Source of the DNA: Eggerthellaceae bacterium
Lineage (GTDB): Bacteria > Actinomycetota > Coriobacteriia > Coriobacteriales > Eggerthellaceae
Direction of reading: 5' to 3'
Length of the DNA: 10,375 bases
Assembly (NCBI GenBank): GCA_003452695.1
Contig: DMNP01000262.1
Span: 1 to 10,375 of the forward strand
Under the pieces are notes generated by a model, which saw nothing but the letters and a program-made list of their open reading frames with translations, was not told the origin of the DNA and ran no database searches. Shown one piece after another: positions 1-5,699 of this stretch (position 1 is the first letter of the stretch; every line of letters begins with the position of its first letter). Made by a program: the position numbers and the translations under genes.

Positions 1-13
1 CGGCTCGTCGCAG

Positions 14-40
14 AACGCAGCACCAGCGAGGTGCGCAGTT
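14..40 (-). terminator. Weak hairpin just after the zinc-ribbon gene
   Basis: Downstream of the stop codon at 42-44 on the minus strand, GCACC (34-30) pairs with GGTGC (24-20) around a 5-nt loop. AAC/GTT forms a short outer stem across an internal loop. No U-tract follows, so this is at best a U-less or Rho-assisted terminator. It sits inside a wider 10-bp inverted repeat (1-10 with 47-56) that is cut off by the window edge. Confidence 0.25.
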
Positions 41-41
41 G

Positions 42-1598
42 CTATTCGACGAGCCGCACGTTGCGGCCGCTGCCCGTTATCGTGCTCCACACCTCGTCGA
101 TCGTGGCGCCCGCATCGATGCCTATCGTATCTTTGAACAGCCCTTGCGCTATGGCCTCTTCGGTGTAGACGAGCGTGGTCTGCTCGCTTGCGCCCGTATC
201 GGTTATGACCACGAAATAGCGCACGCCCTTCTGGCTGGACACCACGGAGAACACGGCTCCCTCGTCGCTGTATTCCTGTTCAACGGTCACCTGCGCGGCA
301 AGCTGGGCAAACGCATCCGCCGGCGACGCATATCCCTTCGACGTGAGCATGAGGATGATGGCCGTGTCGGCAGCCCCGGCCGGCAGGCGGTCGATATCGC
401 GCATGGCCAGATTGCCGCCCGCGTCCAAGGCACCGAACAGGGCGCCTTTGTTGGATATCCAGGTGGAAGCATCGTCGGACCATTTGAAGCCCTGTTGTTC
501 CAGCAGGTCCTGAAGGTCGTCGCCCGGAAGCTCCAACAGGGCGAAAAGCGTGGGATTGCCCAAGGCATCGGTGCAGGCCGGATCGAAGGCGCGCGTGGGG
601 GCCGTCGACGAAGCCGATGCTGCAGCGGAAGACGACGCCGCCGAGGACGCTGCGGAAGCGGCAGACGAAGCAGCTGCGGAATCGGTGGAAGCCGCATCCG
701 ACGGAGAGCCGGATTCAGACGGCAAGGCAGCATCGGACGGGGTGCTGCCCGCTTCAGGTTCCTGCGTTTCGCTCGAGGCATCTGCCCGCGCACCGGCCGA
801 CGCGGCGGAAGAGGCCAGCGTATCAGCGCCATCTGGCATTTCCTTCGGGCGCACGGTGAACGACCCGTCCGATTCGCGCGTAATCTGAACGTCGTCGTAG
901 GTCCAGCCGTTTTCGGCCATGACGTCGCCGAGCGACTTGACGACGACAAGGGCATGAACGAGCATTATCGCGGCCAGCACGCTGGCGATGATGCCGACGA
1001 TGCCCATGATGTTTATGGCCATGCGACGCGGGTTTTCGGCCTCGGACGCACCATTGCGCTTGTTCAGCACCAGGCCGACGATGCTGCACACCAGGCCGGG
1101 AATGCACGTCACGCACAGCACGCTTAGCACCAGGCCGACGATGACCAGGATGAAAGCGGTGTTCTTCGCCTTGGTCGGCGGCAGCCCCTGCGCGCCTTCC
1201 TCGGGTGCTGGTGCGGGCGTCGTCGCGGGCGCGGGCGTGGCCTCGTGCGCCTCTGCCGTGTTCTGTGCGGGCGTGGCCTCGTGCGCCTCTGCTGCATCTT
1301 GCGCAGGCGCGCTTGCCGCTGCGCTCGCTTCCGCTTCCGGCGCGTTTTCCACATCTGCGCTCGTGGGGGCTTCCACCGCATCGGACCCTTGCTGCGCGTC
1401 AGCTTCCTGCGCGTCAGGCGCTTGCGCGCTTGCCTCCTGATCGCCGGATTCCTGCACAACGGCATCGACCTGGCCGGACTGGTCCTGCGCATCGTCCGCC
1501 TGCCCGGCATTGTTGGCGCCAGCAGGAGGCAAAGGGCAGCCGCAGCTCTCGCAGAACCGCGCTTCGGCAACTTCGAATCCGCATGTGGGGCATATCAT
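42..1598 (-). CDS. Zinc-ribbon membrane protein with DUF4190-like helices and extracytoplasmic C-terminal domain
   Basis: 518 residues; function unknown. The N-terminus is a small zinc ribbon with two CxxC knuckles (C3/C6 and C16/C19). Residues 27-145 are a low-complexity Ala/Asp/Gln/Glu/Pro linker. Residues 147-220 hold two to three hydrophobic helices with the Gly/Leu/Val pattern of DUF4190-type proteins. Residues 221-260 are polar, 261-335 are an Ala/Ser-rich disordered stretch, and 336-518 look like a folded alpha/beta domain that I do not recognise. The likely topology is a cytosolic zinc ribbon and an outer C-terminal domain, as in many actinobacterial zinc-ribbon proteins thought to sense or organise the envelope. 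ATG at 1598 is chosen because AGGAG lies 6 nt upstream (1605-1609) and the zinc ribbon begins at residue 3. The gene stands alone, 179 nt after the aldolase gene. Confidence 0.9.
   Translation of the reverse strand: MICPTCGFEVAEARFCESCGCPLPPAGANNAGQADDAQDQSGQVDAVVQESGDQEASAQAPDAQEADAQQGSDAVEAPTSADVENAPEAEASAAASAPAQDAAEAHEATPAQNTAEAHEATPAPATTPAPAPEEGAQGLPPTKAKNTAFILVIVGLVLSVLCVTCIPGLVCSIVGLVLNKRNGASEAENPRRMAINIMGIVGIIASVLAAIMLVHALVVVKSLGDVMAENGWTYDDVQITRESDGSFTVRPKEMPDGADTLASSAASAGARADASSETQEPEAGSTPSDAALPSESGSPSDAASTDSAAASSAASAASSAASSSAAASASSTAPTRAFDPACTDALGNPTLFALLELPGDDLQDLLEQQGFKWSDDASTWISNKGALFGALDAGGNLAMRDIDRLPAGAADTAIILMLTSKGYASPADAFAQLAAQVTVEQEYSDEGAVFSVVSSQKGVRYFVVITDTGASEQTTLVYTEEAIAQGLFKDTIGIDAGATIDEVWSTITGSGRNVRLVE
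1231..1292. repeat. Two 26-bp direct repeats, 36-bp period, inside the zinc-ribbon gene
   Basis: Identical 26-bp copies occupy 1231-1256 and 1267-1292. The 36-bp period equals 12 codons and encodes two copies of an AEAHEATPA motif in the disordered linker (about residues 103-124). This is an in-frame duplication of a flexible linker and probably varies in length between strains. Confidence 0.85.
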
Positions 1599-1664
1599 GA
1601 ATGTCTCCTGTCCCCTGCCCGAGCAGCCTGTTCAATCGCCTGCGCCTTCGGCCGGCGACAATTT

Positions 1665-1721
1665 CGTTGCCTTTCGCGGATCGGGCGATGCCAACCGCCG
1701 GGCAAACCGCGAAAAGCAACG
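1665..1721. repeat. Long imperfect inverted repeat upstream of the zinc-ribbon gene
   Basis: The arms at 1665-1679 and 1707-1721 are complementary at 14 of 15 positions (the only mismatch is 1671 with 1715), with a 27-nt spacer. The element lies between the aldolase terminator and the zinc-ribbon start, about 65 nt upstream of the ATG. It could be a dyad operator, a structured 5' leader of the zinc-ribbon mRNA, or a secondary hairpin behind the aldolase terminator. No U-tract follows it on the minus strand. Confidence 0.6.
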
Positions 1722-1757
1722 TATATAAAGGGACGGGCCCGCGAGCCCGCCCCCCTT
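1721..1757 (-). terminator. Intrinsic terminator of the aldolase gene
   Basis: It starts 20 nt after the aldolase stop codon. On the minus strand AAGGG and CGGGC (1757-1753 and 1749-1745 side by complement) pair with GCCCG (1738-1734) and CCCTT (1732-1728) around a 6-nt loop, with a 2-nt/1-nt internal bulge. A short T-rich tail (TTTATAT) follows. The stem is GC-rich and the tail is weak but adequate. Confidence 0.6.
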
Positions 1758-1777
1758 CGAACCGATTTAAGCACCGC

Positions 1778-2728
1778 TTACAGCGAGAACTCCTTTTCGC
1801 CGTTGAACACGGCCAGCGCATCGGCAGCCGAGTAGTCGGCCAAGGTGATGGCGCTGATGGCGCGCGTAAGACGCACGGCCTCGTCCAGGGAACGCTGATG
1901 GATGTTGCGGCCAGTGGCATTGCCGCAGGCACCGCCCACGTGAATCTGGTCGTACAGCTGGGTCAGGAAGGTCTCGGCATCCACCGTCGAACCGCCGGCG
2001 CACACCAGGCCCGTGCGGCCCGACGCCTTCGAAGCGATAGCCAGGGCCTCGGCCGGGGTGCGCGTGTCCTCGCCCTCGGGCTTCGGCGGGTTCACCTTCA
2101 CGAAGTCTGCGCCCAGGCACAGCGCCACGCCCGCGGCGCCGGCAATAAGGTCGGGATCCTTCTCGGCGGTGACGGCCTTGCCGCGCGGATATATCCACAG
2201 CACGACAAGCAGGCCTTCGGCATGAGCCTGGGCAATCAGGTCGCCCGCCTCGGCCATCATGGTGGCCTCGTATTCGCTGCCCAGATAGATGGTATAGCCC
2301 AAGCCGACGATGTTCACGCCCGCGTCGCGCATGGCCAGCACGGCGTCCAGGCCGTACAGCTGCGGCGAATAGGGGTCTTCCTGCGCGGTCTTCACCAGGT
2401 TGGTCTTGGAGTTCATCTTCACGAGATAGTTAATCTCGGGATAGTCGGCTGCATACTGCGCAATCAGGCCACGCTGACCCGCCATAACGCCGCACACGCC
2501 CTGATCGGCGATTTTGAACAGATGCTCGGGCTCGCAGTCGGCAATATCGATTTCCTCGCCACCATCGTAGAAGTCCTTGTTCAGGTGCTCGATCTTCTGG
2601 TCGCACGCGAACAGCATGAGACGGCCGGTTTCGCGCGTAGCCTTCATGTAGTTATCGATGTAGGTTTCGCGCATCTCCGGCGAAACGTCGACGGGCACCT
2701 TTACCTGATCGCGAGTAATGCTAGGCAT
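1778..2728 (-). CDS. Class I fructose-bisphosphate aldolase, DhnA/FbaB type
   Basis: 316 residues; a Schiff-base TIM-barrel aldolase of the archaeal/DhnA class. It is expected to interconvert fructose 1,6-bisphosphate with glyceraldehyde 3-phosphate and dihydroxyacetone phosphate in the cytosol (glycolysis/gluconeogenesis). Family marks: DQKIEH at 43-48; WIYPRG at 178-183, where W178/Y180 correspond to the active-site Trp/Tyr of the archaeal enzymes; K211 in FVKVNPPK as the likely Schiff-base lysine; and phosphate-binding Gly motifs at 244-247 (AGGS) and 272-275 (TGRN). A longer frame runs to 2824, but ATG 2728 is chosen because AGGAGG sits 4 nt upstream and the extra 32 residues do not look like aldolase sequence. 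The gene is monocistronic with its own -10 box and terminator. Related DhnA-family aldolases act on other sugar phosphates or in aromatic amino-acid precursor synthesis, so the exact substrate is less certain than the family. Confidence 0.92.
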   Translation of the reverse strand: MPSITRDQVKVPVDVSPEMRETYIDNYMKATRETGRLMLFACDQKIEHLNKDFYDGGEEIDIADCEPEHLFKIADQGVCGVMAGQRGLIAQYAADYPEINYLVKMNSKTNLVKTAQEDPYSPQLYGLDAVLAMRDAGVNIVGLGYTIYLGSEYEATMMAEAGDLIAQAHAEGLLVVLWIYPRGKAVTAEKDPDLIAGAAGVALCLGADFVKVNPPKPEGEDTRTPAEALAIASKASGRTGLVCAGGSTVDAETFLTQLYDQIHVGGACGNATGRNIHQRSLDEAVRLTRAISAITLADYSAADALAVFNGEKEFSL

Positions 2729-2732
2729 GTTT

Positions 2733-2738
2733 CCTCCT
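2733..2738 (-). promoter_or_regulatory. AGGAGG ribosome binding site that fixes the aldolase start
   Basis: A perfect AGGAGG lies 4 nt before ATG 2728. It decides against the upstream ATG at 2824. Confidence 0.85.
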
Positions 2739-2762
2739 TGAAATGGCTTGCAAAACCCAACC

Positions 2763-2768
2763 ATTGTA
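2763..2768 (-). promoter_or_regulatory. Candidate -10 box of the aldolase promoter
   Basis: TACAAT on the minus strand, 34 nt before the start codon, implies a leader of about 28 nt. No good -35 hexamer lies 16-18 bp upstream, so an activator or a weak -35 would be needed. A TTGACA at 2837-2832 is too far away to pair with it. Confidence 0.4.
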
Positions 2769-2845
2769 GCGAATAAGTGAGCCGCGTGCACGGACGCCTG
2801 CCGAATTCCCCCAAACTCTTGCATGCGCGTGTGTCAAGGGCGTCC

Positions 2846-2880
2846 AAAAAGGCACGGTTGGGAGGCAACCTGAGTGTGCC
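2846..2880 (-). terminator. Intrinsic terminator of the PRC-TVP38-TM2 operon
   Basis: On the minus strand GGCAC (2880-2876) and GGTTG (2870-2866) pair with CAACC (2860-2856) and GTGCC (2855-2851) around a CCTCC loop. The left arm carries a 5-nt bulge, and TTTTT (2850-2846) follows the stem directly. It lies about 100 nt after the TM2 stop codon and upstream of the aldolase promoter, so it separates the two units. Confidence 0.55.
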
Positions 2881-2912
2881 AGGGCGACAGCCCGCATGTG
2901 TCACTGTCAGGG

Positions 2913-2947
2913 GAATGAGTCGGGAGAACAGTTCTCCCGACTCATTC
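2913..2947. repeat. 35-bp perfect palindrome after the TM2 gene
   Basis: Two perfect 17-bp arms (2913-2929 and 2931-2947) flank a single central A at 2930. As RNA it would form a very stable hairpin on either strand. It begins 31 nt after the TM2 stop codon and has no U-tract on either side. It could be a U-less terminator, a 3'-end stabilising hairpin or a dyad protein-binding site. Confidence 0.9.
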
Positions 2948-2977
2948 GGGCAAGCAACGCGATGAAGATGCGTTTCT

Positions 2978-3355
2978 CTAGAACCATTCGCGTGCGCCGA
3001 GGACGTACAGACGGTCGAAATCGGTTTGGGACTTGGTAAGGTAGATGATGCCTTCGATAACGGCGATTATCCAGATTACGGCGGTGGCAAGGCCGAGCGT
3101 GCAGATGCCGCCGATTATGGACACCGCCAGCATGAGGAAGCCAGCATCGTTGTATCCCAAGTAGAACTTGTGCATGCCAAACAGGCCCAGGAAAACGGCG
3201 AACAGGCCGGCGGACACATGGTCCTTCTGCTTCATCGCCTGCAGCGCATAGGCCTGTCGGGTGCGCGCGGCGGGCGGGGCGTAGTTGGCGTCAGCCGCGG
3301 CTCCGCGCCAATAGCCCTCGTCGGGGGCTGTGCCGATTTTTCGGTCGCCCGTCAC
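2978..3355 (-). CDS. TM2-domain membrane protein
   Basis: 125 residues from a GTG start. The TM2 signature is clear: GLFGMHKFYLGY at 57-68 after a first helix (about 47-60), then a second hydrophobic stretch at 71-107 holding two turns of Gly-rich membrane sequence and ending EGIIYLTKS. Glu101 stands where many relatives have Asp. Residues 1-45 are a polar Ala/Tyr/Arg cytosolic tail. GTG 3355 overlaps the TGA of the upstream gene (GTGA, 4 nt), with AAGGGG a few bases before it. This points to translational coupling, and the longer open frame upstream is only the shadow of the TVP38 gene. An ATG at residue 41 would give a bare TM2 domain but has no ribosome site. TM2 proteins are small inner-membrane proteins whose molecular role is mostly unknown. 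It is last in a three-gene operon. Confidence 0.85.
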   Translation of the reverse strand: MTGDRKIGTAPDEGYWRGAAADANYAPPAARTRQAYALQAMKQKDHVSAGLFAVFLGLFGMHKFYLGYNDAGFLMLAVSIIGGICTLGLATAVIWIIAVIEGIIYLTKSQTDFDRLYVLGAREWF

Positions 3356-4116
3356 GAGCGCCCCTTCCCCAATGCGTCCATTATGCGGTCGCGGAACAGC
3401 ACGGCAACGACGGCCAGAACGACCACGACGGCGATAACCACAATCGGCCCCACGATTTCGCCGCTTGCGAAGCCTGCCGCCGCATAGGTCGACGCAAGCA
3501 CGCCGGGGATGCGCCCCACGGTCGTGAGCACGATGAATTTCTTGTACGGCATGTCGGTGAGCGGCACGATGTAGGTGAACACGTCTTTCGGCATGGCAGG
3601 AATAAGGAACAGCACGAACACGACGATGTCGAGCTTGCCCGTTTCCTCGAACGAGCGGAATTTCTGCAAGTGCTCGGTAGACACCATGCCCTGCACGAAC
3701 GGCGCGCCAAGCGCATGCACCAACTTGTACACCACCGTGCTGGATATGACACAGCCCACGAGCACGATAAGCGCTCCGAGCCAGGGGCCATACATAAGGC
3801 CCGCGGCCAATTGCACGACCTCGCCCGGAATGAACGCAACGACTATCTGCAAGAACTGCATGCCCAGCAATATGAGCACGCCCGCAGAACCCGCGTTCTG
3901 CACGCGTTCGACCAGACGGTCGACGCCGCCTTCGGTGAAGATGTCGGCTATGTAGGGCCACGCGACCACCACGACCACGGCCATGAGCGCGATGAACGCG
4001 ATAAGGCCCGCGAACTTGAATATGGTAGCCTGGTCCAGCTTGCGGCCCTTCGGCTGAGCCGCATCATCTTGGACGTCGGCAGCTTCGTCGGGTTGTTCGG
4101 TTGCGTGCTTCACCAT
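3352..4116 (-). CDS. TVP38/TMEM64 (VTT, DedA-like) family membrane protein
   Basis: 254 residues with five to six membrane helices: about 31-55, 77-97, 100-130 (re-entrant-like, with FIPGEVVQLAAG at 95-106), 163-182, 194-212 and 219-241. The VTT-domain marks are the first-half PG..Q.AAG..YG..LG pattern (97-114) and the second-half PAMPKD (173-178) followed by GRIPG (201-205). DedA/TVP38 proteins are implicated in lipid scrambling or undecaprenyl-phosphate flipping and in membrane homeostasis; which of these applies here cannot be read from sequence. The N-terminal 30 residues are acidic and cytosolic. It starts 3 nt after the stop of the PRC-barrel gene, with GAGGA inside that gene as ribosome site, and its TGA overlaps the GTG of the TM2 gene, so the three proteins are co-translated. 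Confidence 0.9.
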   Translation of the reverse strand: MVKHATEQPDEAADVQDDAAQPKGRKLDQATIFKFAGLIAFIALMAVVVVVAWPYIADIFTEGGVDRLVERVQNAGSAGVLILLGMQFLQIVVAFIPGEVVQLAAGLMYGPWLGALIVLVGCVISSTVVYKLVHALGAPFVQGMVSTEHLQKFRSFEETGKLDIVVFVLFLIPAMPKDVFTYIVPLTDMPYKKFIVLTTVGRIPGVLASTYAAAGFASGEIVGPIVVIAVVVVLAVVAVLFRDRIMDALGKGRS

Positions 4117-4119
4117 TGG

Positions 4120-4983
4120 CTATTCGTCCTCGCTGTGCACTGCCTTGTTGAATTCGTCTTTGAAAGCCGCGAACATGCCCGATGCCCGACCGAGCTGCCT
4201 TCCCACCGCAAAGGACCCCGCCTGCGCCGCATCGCCCGCTGCCTTCGCGGCCTTCTGCGCCGCAGGGCGGGCTTGCTCCACCTTTTCATCCACCGAGGCC
4301 TTTGCCTTGGCCACGGTGCGCTTGGTCTTCACCACGGTTCGCTTGGTCTTGTGGGCCGCAATGGCCGTGGCCTTGCCGGCAGCGGCGGCCGCGCCCCCTT
4401 CCACCGGCAGCTGGGCCGCCTCGTCCAGGACCATTACCGCCCCGCGCAGCGCATCGTCGTCGTCTTCGGATGCGGCATGCCCCACCGCGGAAAGCGCCAT
4501 GCCCTGGCCCAGCCGAAAGCCCTTCACGTATTTGCCAGGAATGACGCGCTTGCCCAGCAGGGCGTCGGACGCCGCGCCCATTTCGGTGCGCACGCTGGCA
4601 ACTGCGCCGGTCTCGCGGTCGAAATCCACCGCGCTGACATAGCCCAGGTGTTCCCCCGACCTGGTCATAACGGGCATGCCCACCCAGATTACGCACGCAT
4701 CGTAGTTCACGCCGAGTGCCTTCAGCGCACCGCGGTCAGTGGCCTTCGGGTCGGCATCGTGCACGATAAGCTCGTCGTCGGCCACATGAAAGCCGTCCAG
4801 CGCCACGAACAGGTCCTTGCGGTGGAACATGAGCGCCGCATCGGGGCGTCGAACGAGAAAGCCGATGCAGCGCCGCTCGGACGGGTGGAACAGGGCGCAG
4901 CGCACCTTGCCTATCTTCTTTTCCTTGGATTCGCTTACGGCCCTTAGGCCGGTGAAGTCGCGCGTGCAAACGAGATGGGGCAT
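4120..4983 (-). CDS. Double PRC-barrel protein with histone H1-like tail
   Basis: 287 residues and soluble. Two PRC-barrel-like beta domains are visible, about 6-80 (ending in ELIVHDADPK) and 96-165 (GMPVMTRSGEHLGYVSAVDF, then GKYVKGF). PRC barrels are small beta modules found in RimM, photosynthetic reaction-centre H subunits and YlmC-type proteins; they usually mediate binding. Residues 197-260 are Ala/Lys-rich with a TKRTVVK/TKRTVAK repeat, like histone H1 or bacterial HU tails, and the end (265-283) is a short amphipathic helix. Start choice: ATG 4983 begins at the first PRC strand and has AAAGG about 8 nt upstream. The longer frame from 5046 starts next to the T-tract of the preceding terminator and has no ribosome site. 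It is the first gene of the operon. The domains are clear, but the function is unknown. Confidence 0.85.
   Translation of the reverse strand: MPHLVCTRDFTGLRAVSESKEKKIGKVRCALFHPSERRCIGFLVRRPDAALMFHRKDLFVALDGFHVADDELIVHDADPKATDRGALKALGVNYDACVIWVGMPVMTRSGEHLGYVSAVDFDRETGAVASVRTEMGAASDALLGKRVIPGKYVKGFRLGQGMALSAVGHAASEDDDDALRGAVMVLDEAAQLPVEGGAAAAAGKATAIAAHKTKRTVVKTKRTVAKAKASVDEKVEQARPAAQKAAKAAGDAAQAGSFAVGRQLGRASGMFAAFKDEFNKAVHSEDE
4313..4357. repeat. Degenerate 21-bp repeat encoding TKRTV(V/A)K
   Basis: Two adjacent seven-codon units in the PRC-barrel gene encode the basic TKRTVVK and TKRTVAK motifs (protein residues 213-226). The copies share the bases for the TKRTV core. This gives the tail its histone-like character. 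Confidence 0.6.
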
Positions 4984-5004
4984 CGGGGGGCCTTTCGGAA
5001 TGGA

Positions 5005-5040
5005 ACCCGCCGCAAGCGCGTGCCCGTCGCTGCGGCGGGT
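5005..5040 (-). promoter_or_regulatory. Stable hairpin in the leader of the PRC-barrel operon
   Basis: Perfect 10-bp arms at 5005-5014 and 5031-5040 flank a 16-nt loop with a further GCG/CGC pairing inside. On the minus strand the hairpin ends about 21 nt before ATG 4983, just ahead of the putative ribosome site, and no U-tract follows. It could tune translation or RNA stability. I see no clear promoter for this operon between the upstream terminators and this hairpin. Confidence 0.45.
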
Positions 5041-5054
5041 GTTCATGCAACGGC

Positions 5055-5095
5055 AAAAAAAGAGTCACTGGCCGGGCGAGGCCATAGCCAGTGAC
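5055..5095 (-). terminator. Distal intrinsic terminator after the YtxH gene
   Basis: A perfect 9-bp stem GTCACTGGC/GCCAGTGAC (5095-5087 with 5072-5064) and a 14-nt loop are followed on the minus strand by TC and then seven T (5061-5055). It is the second of two tandem terminators. Confidence 0.85.
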
Positions 5096-5096
5096 C

Positions 5097-5138
5097 AAAA
5101 AGGTGCGCTGGCCGCCTGATTGGCGGCTTGGCGCACCT
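5097..5138 (-). terminator. Proximal intrinsic terminator after the YtxH gene
   Basis: On the minus strand AGGTGCGC (5138-5131) pairs with GCGCACCT (5108-5101), and GCCGCC (5127-5122) pairs with GGCGGC (5116-5111) around a 5-nt loop. A run of T (5101-5097) follows. It begins 17 nt after the YtxH stop codon. Confidence 0.85.
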
Positions 5139-5154
5139 TCCTTGTATGCCGGAT

Positions 5155-5541
5155 TTATTCGGCGGCCTCTTCCTTGGCCTCGTCGACGGCAACCTCGACA
5201 GCCTTGCCCTGCTCGGCGTTTTCCATGACCTGAGCGGCAATGCGACGGCGGGCGGCCTCGATCTTCTCGCGCAGCTCGTCGTTATCGCTGGCAGCAGCAG
5301 CGCCGCCGCCGGTCATGCCCTGAGCCTTGGCAGGAGCGTCCTTCAGCATGTCGGCGCCCTTGTCCAGCAGGTCCTTGGCGCTGCCCGGGAAGCCCGCGCC
5401 GAAGTCCTTGGCCTCGCCGGCAAGCGCGCCTGCCTTCTCGGCTACCAGGGCGCGCGTTTGCTCGCCAGCCTGCGGTGCGAACGCAAGCGCCGCCAGGGCA
5501 CCGATAGCTGCACCGGTAACGAACGAAAAAATCTTTCCCAT
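5155..5541 (-). CDS. YtxH-domain small membrane-associated protein
   Basis: 128 residues. The N-terminus is a single membrane helix (about 5-22) rich in Gly/Ala, ending in the family mark FAPQAGEQTR (21-30), as in YtxH/gas-vesicle-like proteins. The rest is helical and Ala/Lys/Glu-rich, with a Gly-rich break at 77-85 and a charged amphipathic helix at 88-128 that may form a coiled coil. YtxH proteins are often linked to general stress in Gram-positive bacteria, but no biochemical role is settled. ATG 5541 has AGGAGG 4 nt upstream (5551-5546). It is its own transcription unit, with a perfect -10 box upstream and two tandem terminators downstream, which suggests strong and insulated expression. 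Confidence 0.88.
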   Translation of the reverse strand: MGKIFSFVTGAAIGALAALAFAPQAGEQTRALVAEKAGALAGEAKDFGAGFPGSAKDLLDKGADMLKDAPAKAQGMTGGGAAAASDNDELREKIEAARRRIAAQVMENAEQGKAVEVAVDEAKEEAAE

Positions 5542-5573
5542 ACTTCCTCCTATTGATTGCCAAACGTACGTCC

Positions 5574-5599
5574 ATTATACGCACTTGCCATGCACTTGC
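5574..5599 (-). promoter_or_regulatory. Promoter of the YtxH gene with an 8-bp direct repeat
   Basis: A perfect TATAAT (5579-5574) implies transcription starting near 5567, inside the palindrome ACGTACGT (5564-5571). No consensus -35 is present. In its place are two copies of GCAAGTGC (minus strand; 5599-5592 and 5588-5581) with an 11-bp period, about one helical turn. This is suggestive of an activator site. Confidence 0.6.
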
Positions 5600-5699
5600 A
5601 CCAAAAAACACGCCTTGCCGCGCTATTTGGTTTCCTTTCCGTTACAGACCGCAGCAACTTGTGCATTCCCCCCGCCGGAGCGTTCGTCCGCTCGAAGGG

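Noticed and set aside
39..1127. 362-codon plus-strand ORF
   Set aside because: It lies fully antisense to the zinc-ribbon gene, is Arg/Gly-rich with no domain, and has no ribosome site; it is a GC-rich shadow.
1778..2824. Longer aldolase from ATG 2824
   Set aside because: The extra 32 residues do not look like aldolase, and AGGAGG marks ATG 2728.
2777..2965. 62-codon plus-strand ORF between the aldolase and TM2 genes
   Set aside because: There is no ribosome site, and it crosses the terminator and the palindrome; the region is better explained as regulatory.
4120..5046. Longer PRC-barrel protein from ATG 5046
   Set aside because: It starts next to the terminator T-tract without a ribosome site and would translate the leader hairpin.
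5600..5631. Terminator for the ligase gene (ACCAAA/TTTGGT with a T6 run)
   Set aside because: The stem is AT-rich and short with a long loop, and the T-run lies partly in the stem and overlaps the YtxH promoter; not convincing.
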